Origin: JBGNFV01 sp049645705
GTDB taxonomy: Bacteria; Bacteroidota; Bacteroidia; Cytophagales; Cyclobacteriaceae
Assembly (NCBI GenBank): GCA_049645705.1
Contig: JBARUK010000093.1
Coordinates: 4,802-68,801 of the forward strand
Direction: 5' to 3'
DNA length: 64,000 nucleotides
The position numbers were made by a program, and so were the translations under genes. Of this stretch, positions 31,963-41,206 are shown piece by piece. Positions within the stretch are counted from its first letter, which is position 1, and every line of letters starts with the position of its first letter. The notes below the pieces were generated by a model. That model searched no databases. It saw only the letters and a program-made list of their open reading frames with translations, and was not told the DNA's origin.

Positions 31963-34812
31963 ATGAAAAAATACTTTCTTATTCTCGCTTCCACACTTGT
32001 TTTCCAACAGGTTATGGCGCAGGTGGAAACCGGGAAGAAAATACTGACTCACGACCTGTACGATAGCTGGAACACTGTCAAAGAACCGCTCATCAGTAAT
32101 AATGGCGAAGTGGTCACCTTTCTACGCCAGCCACAGGAAGGAGATGGAGTACTTGTCATCAAGAAGCCCGATGCTTCCGGCTCTCCGCTTCGGGAGGTGC
32201 CCAGGGGCAAAAAGGTCACTATCACTGAGGATAACCAGCACGTCATTTTCAACATTGTGCCGCAGATGGATTCTGTAAAGGACATGCGCCGCAGAAAAAT
32301 GAAAGATGATAAACTCCCGAAAGACACACTTGCCATCTTCACGATCAGCAATAACAACCTGGTAAAAATACCCAGGGTCCGCGACTATAAGATGCCTGAA
32401 AAAGGCAGTAACTATCTGGCATATCTACTTGAAAAAGAGCTGCCCGCTGAGAAAAAGGATACTACTGAAGTCGGCGATACCACAAAAACAGAACAAAATA
32501 ACAAGAAAAGCAAAACAGTAAACGATGACAACGGGTATCACCTGGTCATCAAAAAACTTGACTTCCAGAACGCCAGCCAGGATACGGCTCACTTTGTCAC
32601 AGATTACATATTTGATGAGAAAGGAACACGGCTGATGTTTGTGACTACCGGCAACGAAGACAGCACGATGCTGCCGGGAGTGTACGTGTGGACGCTAGAC
32701 GAAGAAAACCCTGAGCCGGTATTCCGCTCTAAAGGTAAATTTAAGAACCTTACGTTCGATGAAGAAGGCGAGCAGGGGGCTTTTATGTCAGATACAGACA
32801 CTACCAAGACCCTTATACGTCATTTTGCACTGCACTACTGGCAGGAAGGTAAGGACTCTGTCACTACTGTGGCAGATAGTGCCGCTTCATTTCTACCTGA
32901 AAACTGGATGATCTCACAATATGGGAAGGTCTATTTCAGCGAAAACGGCGAACGACTGTTTTACGGCGTATCGCCTGAGCCGGTTATGCAGGACACATCT
33001 CTGCTGAAGGACGAAATAGTAGATGTACAGGTATGGAACTACCAGGATGAATACCTGCAACCACAGCAGACTGTAAACCTGGAAGACAGAAAAAAGCAAA
33101 GCTTTACTGTGGTTTTCGATACGGACAGCAAACGCAGCCGGATGCTTCATGACATGACCATGGAAAGCCTGACCATGACGCCGGATGCAAATGAAAGGTA
33201 CGCACTGGGCGTGGATGACCGCGGATACCGGCAGCTCATGAGCTGGGAAGGCTTCCCTACCTACAAAGACCTGTACCGCGTAGACATGGAAACTGGTGAA
33301 CGCAAACCTATCGTGCAGGGTGTCAGGGCTACTGTGTCTATCTCTCCGGGAGGTAAGTACATATACTGGTATAATGTAAAGGACAGTGCCTGGTTTGCCT
33401 ATGATAACGAGGCAGAAAAAACCAGCCGACTTACCTATAATGAAGAGGTCTTCTTCTACGACGAAACGAACGACGTACCGGACTACCCCTACCCATATGG
33501 TTTGGCTGGCTGGACTAAAGATGACAAGGAGCTATTGGTGTATGACCGTTTTGATATCTGGGAAATAGACCCCTCTGGTAAGAGAGCGCCTAAAAACCTG
33601 ACAAATCAGCGTAACAGGGAGCTTCGCCTTCGCTATATAGATCTGGATGACGATACAGACTATATAGACCCTAAGGAGCCTCTGCTACTTTCGGCGTTTA
33701 ATGAGCAAAGCAAAGCCGATGGTTTCTTCACCCTTGATCTCAGAAGAGGCAACCTGAAGGAACTTATCATGCAGGACTACAGCTTTGGCCGTCCTAAAAA
33801 GGCCAAAGATGATAATCATATCATAGTAACACGCGAAAGCTTCCAGGACTATCCGAACCTGCACTATACTACCCTGAAGTTTGACAACCTGAACCAGGTG
33901 AGCGATGTAAATCCTCAGCAGTCGGAATACAACTGGGGTACGGTAGAACTGGTAAAATGGACCAGCTTCGACGGTCAGGAACTGGAAGGCCTGCTATATA
34001 AGCCTGAGAACTTCGACCCGAATAAGAAGTACCCCATGATCACATACTTCTACGAGAAGCTCTCTGACAGGCTTAACCGCCACCTGCCTCCTACACCCAG
34101 CCCCAGCACCATCAGGCCCAGCTTCTACGTAAGCAATGGCTATACCGTATTTATGCCGGATATCCCCTACAGGGATGGCTACCCCGGCGAAAGCGCTTAT
34201 GATGCTATTGTCAGCGGCACGTATGCTATGCTGGAAAAAGGATTTGTAGACAAGAACCGCCTGGGCATACAGGGTCAGAGCTGGGGCGGCTACCAGGTAG
34301 CTTACCTGGTCACGCAGACAGACCTCTATGCTGCGGGTATGGCCGGTGCGCCTGTTTCTAACATGACCAGTGCCTATGGCGGTATCCGCTGGGGTTCCGG
34401 GCTGAGTCGTATGTTTCAGTACGAGCGTACGCAGAGCCGTATCGGTGGTACCTTATGGGAAAAGCCACTCCTTTACATAGAGAACAGCCCTCTGTTCCAT
34501 GCACCACGGGTCAATACGCCACTGCTGATGATGCACAATGATAATGATGGCGCAGTGCCGTGGTACCAGGGCATCGAGTATTTTATGGCACTTCGCCGAC
34601 TGGGTAAGCCAGTATGGATGCTGAACTACCGCGGAGAGGAGCACAACCTGATGCAACGGAAGAACCGTAAGGACTTGTCTAAGCGCATGAAGCAATTCTT
34701 CGATCACTACCTGATGGATGCACCTGCACCTGAGTGGATGGTGGAAGGAGTACCAGCGATACGCCAAAGTATCGACCAGGGATTTGAACTGATGAGTAGT
34801 GAGGAGGAATAA
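31963..34812 (+). CDS. S9-family prolyl oligopeptidase-type peptidase, exported
   Basis: 949 residues with signal peptide MKKYFLILASTLVFQQVMAQ. A long beta-propeller-like N-terminal part is followed by an alpha/beta hydrolase domain (about 690-949). Catalytic triad seen: Ser773 in IQGQSWGGYQ, Asp in MHNDNDGAVPW (860 or 862), His894 in RGEEHNLM. The GQSWGG form is common in Bacteroidota acylaminoacyl/dipeptidyl peptidases. Probably breaks down peptides in the periplasm; it would work downstream of peptide uptake. Confidence 0.9.
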   Translation: MKKYFLILASTLVFQQVMAQVETGKKILTHDLYDSWNTVKEPLISNNGEVVTFLRQPQEGDGVLVIKKPDASGSPLREVPRGKKVTITEDNQHVIFNIVPQMDSVKDMRRRKMKDDKLPKDTLAIFTISNNNLVKIPRVRDYKMPEKGSNYLAYLLEKELPAEKKDTTEVGDTTKTEQNNKKSKTVNDDNGYHLVIKKLDFQNASQDTAHFVTDYIFDEKGTRLMFVTTGNEDSTMLPGVYVWTLDEENPEPVFRSKGKFKNLTFDEEGEQGAFMSDTDTTKTLIRHFALHYWQEGKDSVTTVADSAASFLPENWMISQYGKVYFSENGERLFYGVSPEPVMQDTSLLKDEIVDVQVWNYQDEYLQPQQTVNLEDRKKQSFTVVFDTDSKRSRMLHDMTMESLTMTPDANERYALGVDDRGYRQLMSWEGFPTYKDLYRVDMETGERKPIVQGVRATVSISPGGKYIYWYNVKDSAWFAYDNEAEKTSRLTYNEEVFFYDETNDVPDYPYPYGLAGWTKDDKELLVYDRFDIWEIDPSGKRAPKNLTNQRNRELRLRYIDLDDDTDYIDPKEPLLLSAFNEQSKADGFFTLDLRRGNLKELIMQDYSFGRPKKAKDDNHIIVTRESFQDYPNLHYTTLKFDNLNQVSDVNPQQSEYNWGTVELVKWTSFDGQELEGLLYKPENFDPNKKYPMITYFYEKLSDRLNRHLPPTPSPSTIRPSFYVSNGYTVFMPDIPYRDGYPGESAYDAIVSGTYAMLEKGFVDKNRLGIQGQSWGGYQVAYLVTQTDLYAAGMAGAPVSNMTSAYGGIRWGSGLSRMFQYERTQSRIGGTLWEKPLLYIENSPLFHAPRVNTPLLMMHNDNDGAVPWYQGIEYFMALRRLGKPVWMLNYRGEEHNLMQRKNRKDLSKRMKQFFDHYLMDAPAPEWMVEGVPAIRQSIDQGFELMSSEEE

Positions 34813-34837
34813 GCCCCGTATTCATAAAGACATCATT

Positions 34838-34877
34838 GCCATAGCAGCATTTCTGATTACAGTCCTGCTGCTATGGC
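34838..34877 (+). terminator. Terminator after the S9 peptidase
   Basis: 12-bp perfect stem GCCATAGCAGCA/TGCTGCTATGGC, 16-nt loop, followed by TGTTTTTT. Confidence 0.75.
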
Positions 34878-34892
34878 TGTTTTTTACATAGT

Positions 34893-35648
34893 ATGTTCTT
34901 TTTCCTTTCCAAAACCATCTACCTGCTGGCTATGCCATTTATGTGGGTTGTATACCTCATAGTGGCGGCGCTTTTCGGCCCTGAGCGGATGAGGAGAAAC
35001 TTCCTGTGGTCGCTTCTTTTCCTTGTACTTATACTGACTAACGGGGCACTGGTAAACGAAGCTATGCTGTGGTGGGAACGCAAGCCCGTTACATTTGATG
35101 ATGTGCCTGCGTGTGATACGGGCGTGTTACTTACCGGGTTCACGCACATGACAAGGCTACCTGTGGACAGGCTGCATTTTAATGAGGGAGCAGACAGGCT
35201 GATACATACTACCCGGCTTTATCACGAGGGTAAAATCAAGCAAATAATCGTGTCCGGAGCCTACAAAACCCTGCACAATGAAGTGGCAGAAGCTCCCCTG
35301 ATCAGGCAGGCACTGATAAACTCCGGTGTGCCGGATTCGGCTATTATTATGGAAAGTGAAAGCCGCAATACGCACGAAAATGCTGTAAACTCAGCGCGGA
35401 TCATCAATGAATATTTGCCTGATAGCCGTATCATGCTCATCACCTCTGCATTTCATATGAGGCGAGCGCAAGCCTGCTTCGAGCATGAAGGTGTACAGCC
35501 CGTTATCTTTCCTACAGATTTCAGGGCCACTAATCAACCCTATACTTTTGAGTACTTTGTGCCTTCGGTAGAGCCTATCGTATACTGGCATACCCTGGTA
35601 AAGGAATGGCTGGGCATGCTTACGTACAAGATTATGGGCTATATATAA
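34893..35648 (+). CDS. YdcF/SanA-family membrane protein (DUF218)
   Basis: 251 residues. Two hydrophobic segments at the N-terminus (FFFLSKTIYLLAMPFMWVVYLIVA and NFLWSLLFLVLILTNG), then a DUF218 domain: VLLTGF, RLIHTTRLYHEGKIKQIIVSG, ESESRNTHENAVNSARII, and ITSAFHMRRAQACFEHEG. Relatives (ElyC, SanA, YdcF) act in envelope/polysaccharide metabolism or nucleotide binding. Starts 16 nt after a terminator, so it likely has its own promoter, not recognised. Confidence 0.87.
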   Translation: MFFFLSKTIYLLAMPFMWVVYLIVAALFGPERMRRNFLWSLLFLVLILTNGALVNEAMLWWERKPVTFDDVPACDTGVLLTGFTHMTRLPVDRLHFNEGADRLIHTTRLYHEGKIKQIIVSGAYKTLHNEVAEAPLIRQALINSGVPDSAIIMESESRNTHENAVNSARIINEYLPDSRIMLITSAFHMRRAQACFEHEGVQPVIFPTDFRATNQPYTFEYFVPSVEPIVYWHTLVKEWLGMLTYKIMGYI

Positions 35649-35677
35649 AAAAGCGCTCCCGGGCAGGAAGCGCTTTT
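35649..35677. terminator. Bidirectional terminator
   Basis: 9-bp stem AAAAGCGCT/AGCGCTTTT between two converging genes. Confidence 0.75.
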
Positions 35678-35700
35678 GTGTTGTTGTGGCTTATGTATGA

Positions 35701-36774
35701 TTAATCGAGTATAAGTCTGCCGTTAGCATAGTTACCACTTAGACGAATCTTTCCTTTTCCATTTCCAAAAGAACCACGATAACTGCTGTTATTATTCTTT
35801 TCTTCCATATTGGAAAAATTGATTCCCAACTGTTTGTCGTACTTGAGCTCACCGAAGGAAAAATCAGCCTCTATTACAGCTCCGGAATCTTCATCGAAAC
35901 CAATCTTGGTTTCCCCAAAAGAATTTTTTATGTCTATCAGACTGAAGCCACCTTCTACCATACCGATTTCAAGATCACTTATGTATGAACCTTCCAAGAC
36001 CAGGCGATCGGATAACCGTTCGATCTCAATAGAGGTGAAGCTTCCTTTTCCTTTTAAAGAAGTGAGCTGATCGATCTTGAGCTCACCGTACTTAATTTTC
36101 AGGTCCATAGCCCCTACCTCATCTATCTCTACCTCACTAAATGACAAATCAGCTTTCACATCGTCTATCCTGTCGGCACTGAACTCTGAGTAGCTCACCT
36201 TTAGCTGGCCTGATTTCATATAATCGATTTCGCCATTGCCGAATTTCACTTCCACTTCGCTATTACCATTAAGCTTATCTGCCCTAAGGTGGCCATATTC
36301 GTTTCTTAGTTTCAGATCGCCATCATAGCTGTCTAAGACCGTTTCACCGAATTTATTGATGGCTTCGAGTTTCAGGTCAGACGGCATCTTTATCATGTAG
36401 TCAACAGAAAAGCTTTCGCCGTTAATGTTTTTCATATTCCTGATGTCAGTAGAGAAGGACAGGCTGGATGCGGGGTTGCTATCATCGATATTCACATCTA
36501 TTTTGTCCAATGCTTTCTGAGCATCCCTTTCATTCCTCATCTTTACTTTTATGAGAACCTCTACTTCTACTTCATTGCGGTTCCACGTTTCTATCTGCAT
36601 CATTCCGAAAGAATTACTAAAGGAAACTTCTGTGTTTCCAGTCACCTTGTAAGACTTGGATATACGCTTTTCCTTTTCTACCTGGGCCATAAGAAGACCG
36701 GGAAGGACCAGAAGAAGCAGCGTGACGGTGAGTAGCCGTCCTGCTAAGTTATAGTTGTCTGATATCGGAGTCAT
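35701..36774 (-). CDS. DUF4097-like adhesin-type exported protein
   Basis: 357 residues. N-terminal hydrophobic signal (GRLLTVTLLLLVLPGLLMAQ). The rest is regular short beta strands, each carrying a turn such as KFGETVLDSYDGDLKLRNEYG and LKIKYGELKIDQL, the pattern of DUF4097/head-GIN putative adhesin beta-helices. Its start overlaps the anti-sigma-like gene by 26 nt; it is the last gene of a sigma/anti-sigma operon, and may be the target or sensor of that system. Confidence 0.72.
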   Translation of the reverse strand: MTPISDNYNLAGRLLTVTLLLLVLPGLLMAQVEKEKRISKSYKVTGNTEVSFSNSFGMMQIETWNRNEVEVEVLIKVKMRNERDAQKALDKIDVNIDDSNPASSLSFSTDIRNMKNINGESFSVDYMIKMPSDLKLEAINKFGETVLDSYDGDLKLRNEYGHLRADKLNGNSEVEVKFGNGEIDYMKSGQLKVSYSEFSADRIDDVKADLSFSEVEIDEVGAMDLKIKYGELKIDQLTSLKGKGSFTSIEIERLSDRLVLEGSYISDLEIGMVEGGFSLIDIKNSFGETKIGFDEDSGAVIEADFSFGELKYDKQLGINFSNMEEKNNNSSYRGSFGNGKGKIRLSGNYANGRLILD

Positions 36775-37333
36775 TTTTAACCTCTTTTTTACGATTTAAA
36801 AATTCCAACTGGCGGTTTAGTATGCGCAGTTGCATTTGCAGGTTCAGGATCATGGCGCTAGTCACCTTCTCAGAAGGTACTTTATGTTGTTCTTTGCTTA
36901 GTTCTTCAAACTGTACATCTAGCTCCTGCAGGTCTGCCAGCATGTATTTTTGCAGGCTGTCAGATTCGGCAGTTCCTTTTACTACAGCTTTACGGTCCTG
37001 TATGGCATCGCGGTAGTAGTTTACTGCCTGCACAAATTCTTCCGTAGCATTACTATTAGTATAAGGCCGAACCTCTCTGCTGTCCTGCGTGGCAATCTGA
37101 TTATTACCGGCAGGCTCGGAGCTGTTGAGCGTTCCTGCCCAATAAGCCAGTGCAACCAAAAGAATGGTAGCTGCCACTCCCATCCAGGGCCTTAAGAAGG
37201 TCCTTTTACACTGCGGCTTACTTTTCTTATCATCCAGGTCCGATGCTATCTTATCCCACAGTCCGGCAGAAGGAGATTCAGTATCAAACTCCTTCCGGTG
37301 TTCTTCGATATACTCTTTCAGTCTGTCTTTCAT
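36749..37333 (-). CDS. Anti-sigma-factor-like membrane protein
   Basis: 194 residues from the ATG at 37333, which overlaps the sigma factor stop (ATGA). N-terminal cytosolic domain of about 60 residues (LKEYIEEHRKEFDTESPSAGLWDKI), one membrane helix (MGVAATILLVALAYWAG), and a periplasmic helical region. The W-x-x-I of LWDKI and the layout resemble Bacteroidota ECF anti-sigma proteins, but no zinc-binding anti-sigma motif is seen. Position between an ECF sigma gene and an exported protein supports the role. Confidence 0.72.
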   Translation of the reverse strand: MKDRLKEYIEEHRKEFDTESPSAGLWDKIASDLDDKKSKPQCKRTFLRPWMGVAATILLVALAYWAGTLNSSEPAGNNQIATQDSREVRPYTNSNATEEFVQAVNYYRDAIQDRKAVVKGTAESDSLQKYMLADLQELDVQFEELSKEQHKVPSEKVTSAMILNLQMQLRILNRQLEFLNRKKEVKNDSDIRQL

Positions 37334-37887
37334 CTGCACAGTTCATTAGTAAGCAGTTCCTTAAGCTTTTTGCGTGCCCGGTTATACTGGGACTTGCTCG
37401 TACCATCAGAAATACCCAGTATACCAGCGATCTCCCTGTGGTCATATCCTTCTATAGCATAGAGTGAGAATACTACTTTGTACCCTTCAGGCAGTAGCTT
37501 CATGGCTTTTTGTATGGCCGCGGTATTCAGCATTTCTTCATCCAAAAGTCCGATTTCGTCTTCATGAGCGGCCTCCTGTGGATTCTGCAGATCATCCAGG
37601 TAGTCTGTCTCGACTTTCTTCTTCCGTAGATAGTTTATAGCAGAGTTTACCACTATCCGCTTCAGCCATGCTCCGAAGGTGGATTCGAACTTAAAAGAAT
37701 CTATGCGGGTAAAGGCTTTCAGAAAGGCCTCCTGCAACACATCCTCGGCAGCATCACGCTGAGAAACCATACGCAGACATACGTTGAACATAGCTTTCGA
37801 ATACAAACTATAGAGTTCATACTGGGCCTTCCGGCTTCCGTTCTGACATGAAATGATCAGGTCCTTATGTATATCTGGTTGTATCAA
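37330..37887 (-). CDS. ECF-type RNA polymerase sigma factor
   Basis: 185 residues. Region 2 (YSLYSKAMFNVCLRMVSQRDAAEDVLQEAFLKAF, with the LQEAFLKAF motif) and region 4 (LPEGYKVVFSLYAIEGYDHREIAGILGISDGTSKSQYNRARKKL, a clear HTH). Sigma-70 family group 4. Forms an operon with an anti-sigma-like protein and a DUF4097 protein by overlaps of 4 and 26 nt. Probably governs an envelope response; the promoter it recognises is not known. Confidence 0.92.
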   Translation of the reverse strand: MIQPDIHKDLIISCQNGSRKAQYELYSLYSKAMFNVCLRMVSQRDAAEDVLQEAFLKAFTRIDSFKFESTFGAWLKRIVVNSAINYLRKKKVETDYLDDLQNPQEAAHEDEIGLLDEEMLNTAAIQKAMKLLPEGYKVVFSLYAIEGYDHREIAGILGISDGTSKSQYNRARKKLKELLTNELCR

Positions 37888-37989
37888 TGATCAGGTTTTC
37901 GCCAATTCCTAAATCTACTCTAATGACACACGGGCAGATCAGAGGTTGCATCTGCCACATCATTATTTACAAAATAAGAAATTAAAGGA

Positions 37990-39414
37990 TCAGGGGGCCT
38001 CTACAGGATGTAATCCTTCGCGAGCTGCCAGCTTGACTAATAGCTGGTAGGCTTCATCGTAGTTGTTGAGGATTTGTCCTTCGAGAATGGCATCTTTAAT
38101 AGCATCTTTGAGATCACCAACCGTACGGGAGGGTTTGATACCGAATATTTCCATGATCTGCTCCCCGGTGATAGGAGGCTGAAAATTGCGCAGGTGGTCC
38201 TTTTCCTCTACCACACGCATTTTCTTTTCCACCTTATCAAAGTTGCGCAGGTAGCGCTTGACCTTTTCATCGTTCTTAGAGGTGATGTCGGCCCGGCACA
38301 GGATCATGAGAGCTTCTACATCATCACCTGCTTCAAACAGCAGTCGTCTGACAGCGCTGTCGGTAATGTCTTCTTTTACAAGCGCAATAGGCCTGAGGTG
38401 CAGTCGGACAAGCTTACGCACAAATCGCATTTTCTCATTCATAGGAAGCCTGAGCCTGCGAAATATAGGGGGTGTCATCTTGGCCCCTCGATCTTCATGA
38501 CCGTGAAAGGTCCATCCTACTTTTTCATGGAAGCGCTTGGTAGGTGGTTTGGCAATGTCATGCATTATGGCCGCCCAGCGCAACCAGAGGTCATCACTCA
38601 TCTCGGCTACATTGTCCAATACCTGGAGCGTATGGAAGAAGTTATCTTTGTGTGAGCGTCCGTTTACCTTCTCTACGCCATGGAGGTCTACCATCTCGGG
38701 AAAGAAGCGGTGCAGCAGTTTGGTATGAAACAAGAGCTTGAAGCCATAACTGGGCTTTGGGGAGAGGATGATCTTGTTCAGTTCATCTGTGATCCGCTCC
38801 TGGGAAATGATATCCAGACGCTCAACATTTTTGATAATGCCCTCGAATGTATCTGCCTCAATATCGAAGCTAAGCTGGGAGGCGAACCGGATGGCGCGCA
38901 TCATGCGCAGAGGATCATCGGAGAAGGTGGTATCGGAATCCAACGGGGTGCGGATGGTCTTGTTCTTCAGGTCTGTCACACCATCAAACGGATCGATCAG
39001 CTCACCATAATTATCCTTATTCAGGCTTAGTGCAAGTGCATTGATGGTAAAGTCTCTTCTGAGCTGATCATCTTTGATAGACCCGTCTTCCACTATAGGC
39101 TTGCGGCTATCGCGACGATAGGATTCGCGCCTGGCACCCACAAACTCCACGTCCCACCCATCGTACACGATCATGGCAGTACCAAAATTTTTGAAAGAGG
39201 CTACCTTACACTTCGGCCCTATCAGTCTAGCGACTTCGGTGGCAAGGCTTATACCACTACCCACACATACAAAATCAATGTCTTTAGAAGGTCTGTCTAA
39301 GATAAGGTCACGCACGTATCCCCCGACCAGGTAGGTTTCTAAGCCCAACTTTTCGGCAGCCTCCTTTACCAGGTCGAATATATGATGTTGGTCGAGGTGT
39401 TCGCTGAAATTCAT
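37990..39414 (-). CDS. CCA tRNA nucleotidyltransferase with HD domain
   Basis: 474 residues. Adds or repairs the 3' CCA of tRNAs, needed since the tRNA-Gln in this window has no encoded CCA. Seen: nucleotidyltransferase motif LVGGYVRDLILDRPSKDIDFV, then RRDFTINALAL, RMMRAIRFASQLSF, and an HD phosphohydrolase domain (RWAAIMHDIAKPPTKRF, and a late HLRPIALV). Whether it is a full CCA-adding enzyme or a poly(A) polymerase relative cannot be proved, but the single copy supports CCA adding. Confidence 0.92.
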   Translation of the reverse strand: MNFSEHLDQHHIFDLVKEAAEKLGLETYLVGGYVRDLILDRPSKDIDFVCVGSGISLATEVARLIGPKCKVASFKNFGTAMIVYDGWDVEFVGARRESYRRDSRKPIVEDGSIKDDQLRRDFTINALALSLNKDNYGELIDPFDGVTDLKNKTIRTPLDSDTTFSDDPLRMMRAIRFASQLSFDIEADTFEGIIKNVERLDIISQERITDELNKIILSPKPSYGFKLLFHTKLLHRFFPEMVDLHGVEKVNGRSHKDNFFHTLQVLDNVAEMSDDLWLRWAAIMHDIAKPPTKRFHEKVGWTFHGHEDRGAKMTPPIFRRLRLPMNEKMRFVRKLVRLHLRPIALVKEDITDSAVRRLLFEAGDDVEALMILCRADITSKNDEKVKRYLRNFDKVEKKMRVVEEKDHLRNFQPPITGEQIMEIFGIKPSRTVGDLKDAIKDAILEGQILNNYDEAYQLLVKLAAREGLHPVEAP

Positions 39415-39485
39415 AGGAATCTGGACAATCTATCCGACCCCAACAGGGGTACACTTAGCGTATAATCGCAACAGCTTTTTACGGA

Positions 39486-40010
39486 TCAAAGGAATTTAAT
39501 AGTCCCATCCATATCAAGACGGGCGGTTTTAGCCTGAGACGCATTCAAAAATTCCTCGCGTAAAATTATAACATTCTGAGTTGGTGACAAAATTTCGCCT
39601 TCATCTCCCGAAAAGAGGCGGTTGGAATCTACCGGCAGATAAAAGAAGCCCTTCCGGTACTTTTTCATATAATTCAGCATTACCGGCTCTTTTATCAAAG
39701 ATATGTGCATATCTCCCTCACTACTTAAAAAACCATCGGGAAGGTTTTTACCTTTCAGTACCAGGGTCAAAGGCTTTTCGGCAAATTCCATAAGATCCCA
39801 GGTCAGATCAGGAATACGGGTAACATAGTCGTAAAGCTGGGTAATATCGCTGATAAGTACTACCGGCTGCGAACCGGGCAGAGCTAAACCTGACACTTTC
39901 TCATAAGCCTCGGCATCAGAAAGCATCCCGGTAAAGGCATAAGGAATTTTATTACCCTTACTTACCAAACCGGCAAGTGAATCACCGGACGATCCGTTTT
40001 TAATACTCAT
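39486..40010 (-). CDS. Divergent Sua5/YciO/YrdC-domain protein
   Basis: 174 residues. The middle, GSQPVVLISDITQLYDYVTRIPDL then FAEKPLTLVLKGK, follows the YrdC fold stretch KPL-V-SD-x-QL...PLTLVL. The N-terminal nucleotide-binding stretch of true TsaC/Sua5 (T-x-T-V-Y-G-L with K/R-x-x-K/R) is not recognisable; here it reads KIPYAFTGMLSDAEAYEKVSG. It is therefore unlikely to make threonylcarbamoyl-AMP, and may be a degenerate paralogue with another job. Single gene. Confidence 0.62.
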   Translation of the reverse strand: MSIKNGSSGDSLAGLVSKGNKIPYAFTGMLSDAEAYEKVSGLALPGSQPVVLISDITQLYDYVTRIPDLTWDLMEFAEKPLTLVLKGKNLPDGFLSSEGDMHISLIKEPVMLNYMKKYRKGFFYLPVDSNRLFSGDEGEILSPTQNVIILREEFLNASQAKTARLDMDGTIKFL

Positions 40011-40098
40011 ATTATGCAGAGAGGTATAAAATGGGGTCGAATATGACTATAAATTACTTGTTCTGCAATTAGTTTGTGACTGCCATATAAAAGAAAAA

Positions 40099-40122
40099 GT
40101 CGTTTACCCTTCGGCAAACGAC
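40099..40122 (-). terminator. Terminator of the SprF-like gene
   Basis: GTCGTTT (40099-40105) pairs with AAACGAC (40116-40122), with inner CC/GG; on the minus strand it is followed by TTTTTC. Confidence 0.65.
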
Positions 40123-40145
40123 CCTGCTTATTCAGCCCGGATATT

Positions 40146-41171
40146 TTAGAAGGTAGGACAAGGTATAAACTTCTCCTTACGCTTGATCTTACGCATGTCA
40201 CGACTGGACCATTCGAATATGATCGAAACTTCGTGTGCTCCACCTATGTCCGCACCAAGTTCTGACACGGTCATATCGTAACTATAGTTCACATTCATCT
40301 GCTCGAACATAAGGCCGAAGATAAATGATACAGCATCCTGGTCGGCATTATCCATCACATTCTGCTGGATAGGAATACCCCTGTACCAGAAGCCAACCAT
40401 GATAGGAAAGTACTGAAACTGCATGCCTACGTCCAACTGGTCGAACCTACCCTGAGACTTGTAAAGGAAGGAAGGTGCCAGACTGGCTACCCTGTCGGCC
40501 TTTCTAACGCCTTGGTTCAGGTGAAAGCGAAATCCACCATGAACGGTGACTTTCATAGGGATGGTACTGGTATTACCCAGCATACTGTAGTTCGGCTCAT
40601 TTACATGATAGGCAGAAGCCCCCACCCACAGGTTTTTATTGTACAGCAAGAAGCCCATTCCAAAGTCAAAGAAGCTGGTACCTCCTATATTCTTGACAGT
40701 AGGATCGAGTGACGGGGGAATATCGTCACGGGATCCGAATTCAAGCTGATCACCGAAGAGCAGCTTATCGATATTTATGTCACGCAAACCATACCCGAAG
40801 CTCAATGCAGGAGAAAACACCCAACGGTCACGCAACTGCACCTTGTAGGCATATTGCAGCCCTATCTGTGTGCTTCTTAGTCCGGCGCTACCTGCTTTGT
40901 CAGTTGTGATCATTACGCCGAAGCCGCTGTTTACTGCTTTCAGGTTCATGTCATACGAAAAAGCATAGGTCACGAAGGCCTGCGGCAGGGCAGGCCACTG
41001 CGTACGGTGGATGGCCGCTGCCCGGTGATGGTCGGTACTACCTGCAAATGCCGGATTAAGGTATAGCGGAGCCGAATAATACTGGGAAAACTGCGGATCC
41101 TGCGCCATTACTTTGCCAGCCACCATAGCTGTCAGTATGAAGAATATTGCGATCGCTTTTTTCATGAACAC
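40146..41171 (-). CDS. PorP/SprF-family T9SS outer-membrane protein
   Basis: 341 residues with signal peptide ending near VMAQ. Begins with the family signature DPQFSQYYSAPLYLNPAFAGS, then outer-membrane beta strands (FGVMITTDKAGSAGLRSTQIGLQYAY, etc.). SprF-like proteins are needed to export or anchor the large adhesin encoded next to them. Starts 36 nt after the stop of the giant PKD gene on the same strand, forming a partner pair. Confidence 0.9.
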   Translation of the reverse strand: MFMKKAIAIFFILTAMVAGKVMAQDPQFSQYYSAPLYLNPAFAGSTDHHRAAAIHRTQWPALPQAFVTYAFSYDMNLKAVNSGFGVMITTDKAGSAGLRSTQIGLQYAYKVQLRDRWVFSPALSFGYGLRDINIDKLLFGDQLEFGSRDDIPPSLDPTVKNIGGTSFFDFGMGFLLYNKNLWVGASAYHVNEPNYSMLGNTSTIPMKVTVHGGFRFHLNQGVRKADRVASLAPSFLYKSQGRFDQLDVGMQFQYFPIMVGFWYRGIPIQQNVMDNADQDAVSFIFGLMFEQMNVNYSYDMTVSELGADIGGAHEVSIIFEWSSRDMRKIKRKEKFIPCPTF

Positions 41172-41206
41172 CTTATAAAACTCTTTTTCAAATCTCTGCC
41201 GGAAGC

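Noticed and set aside
40007..40243. 78-codon minus-strand frame between the Sua5-like gene and the SprF-like gene
   Set aside because: Overlaps the SprF-like gene end and a terminator; no coding character.
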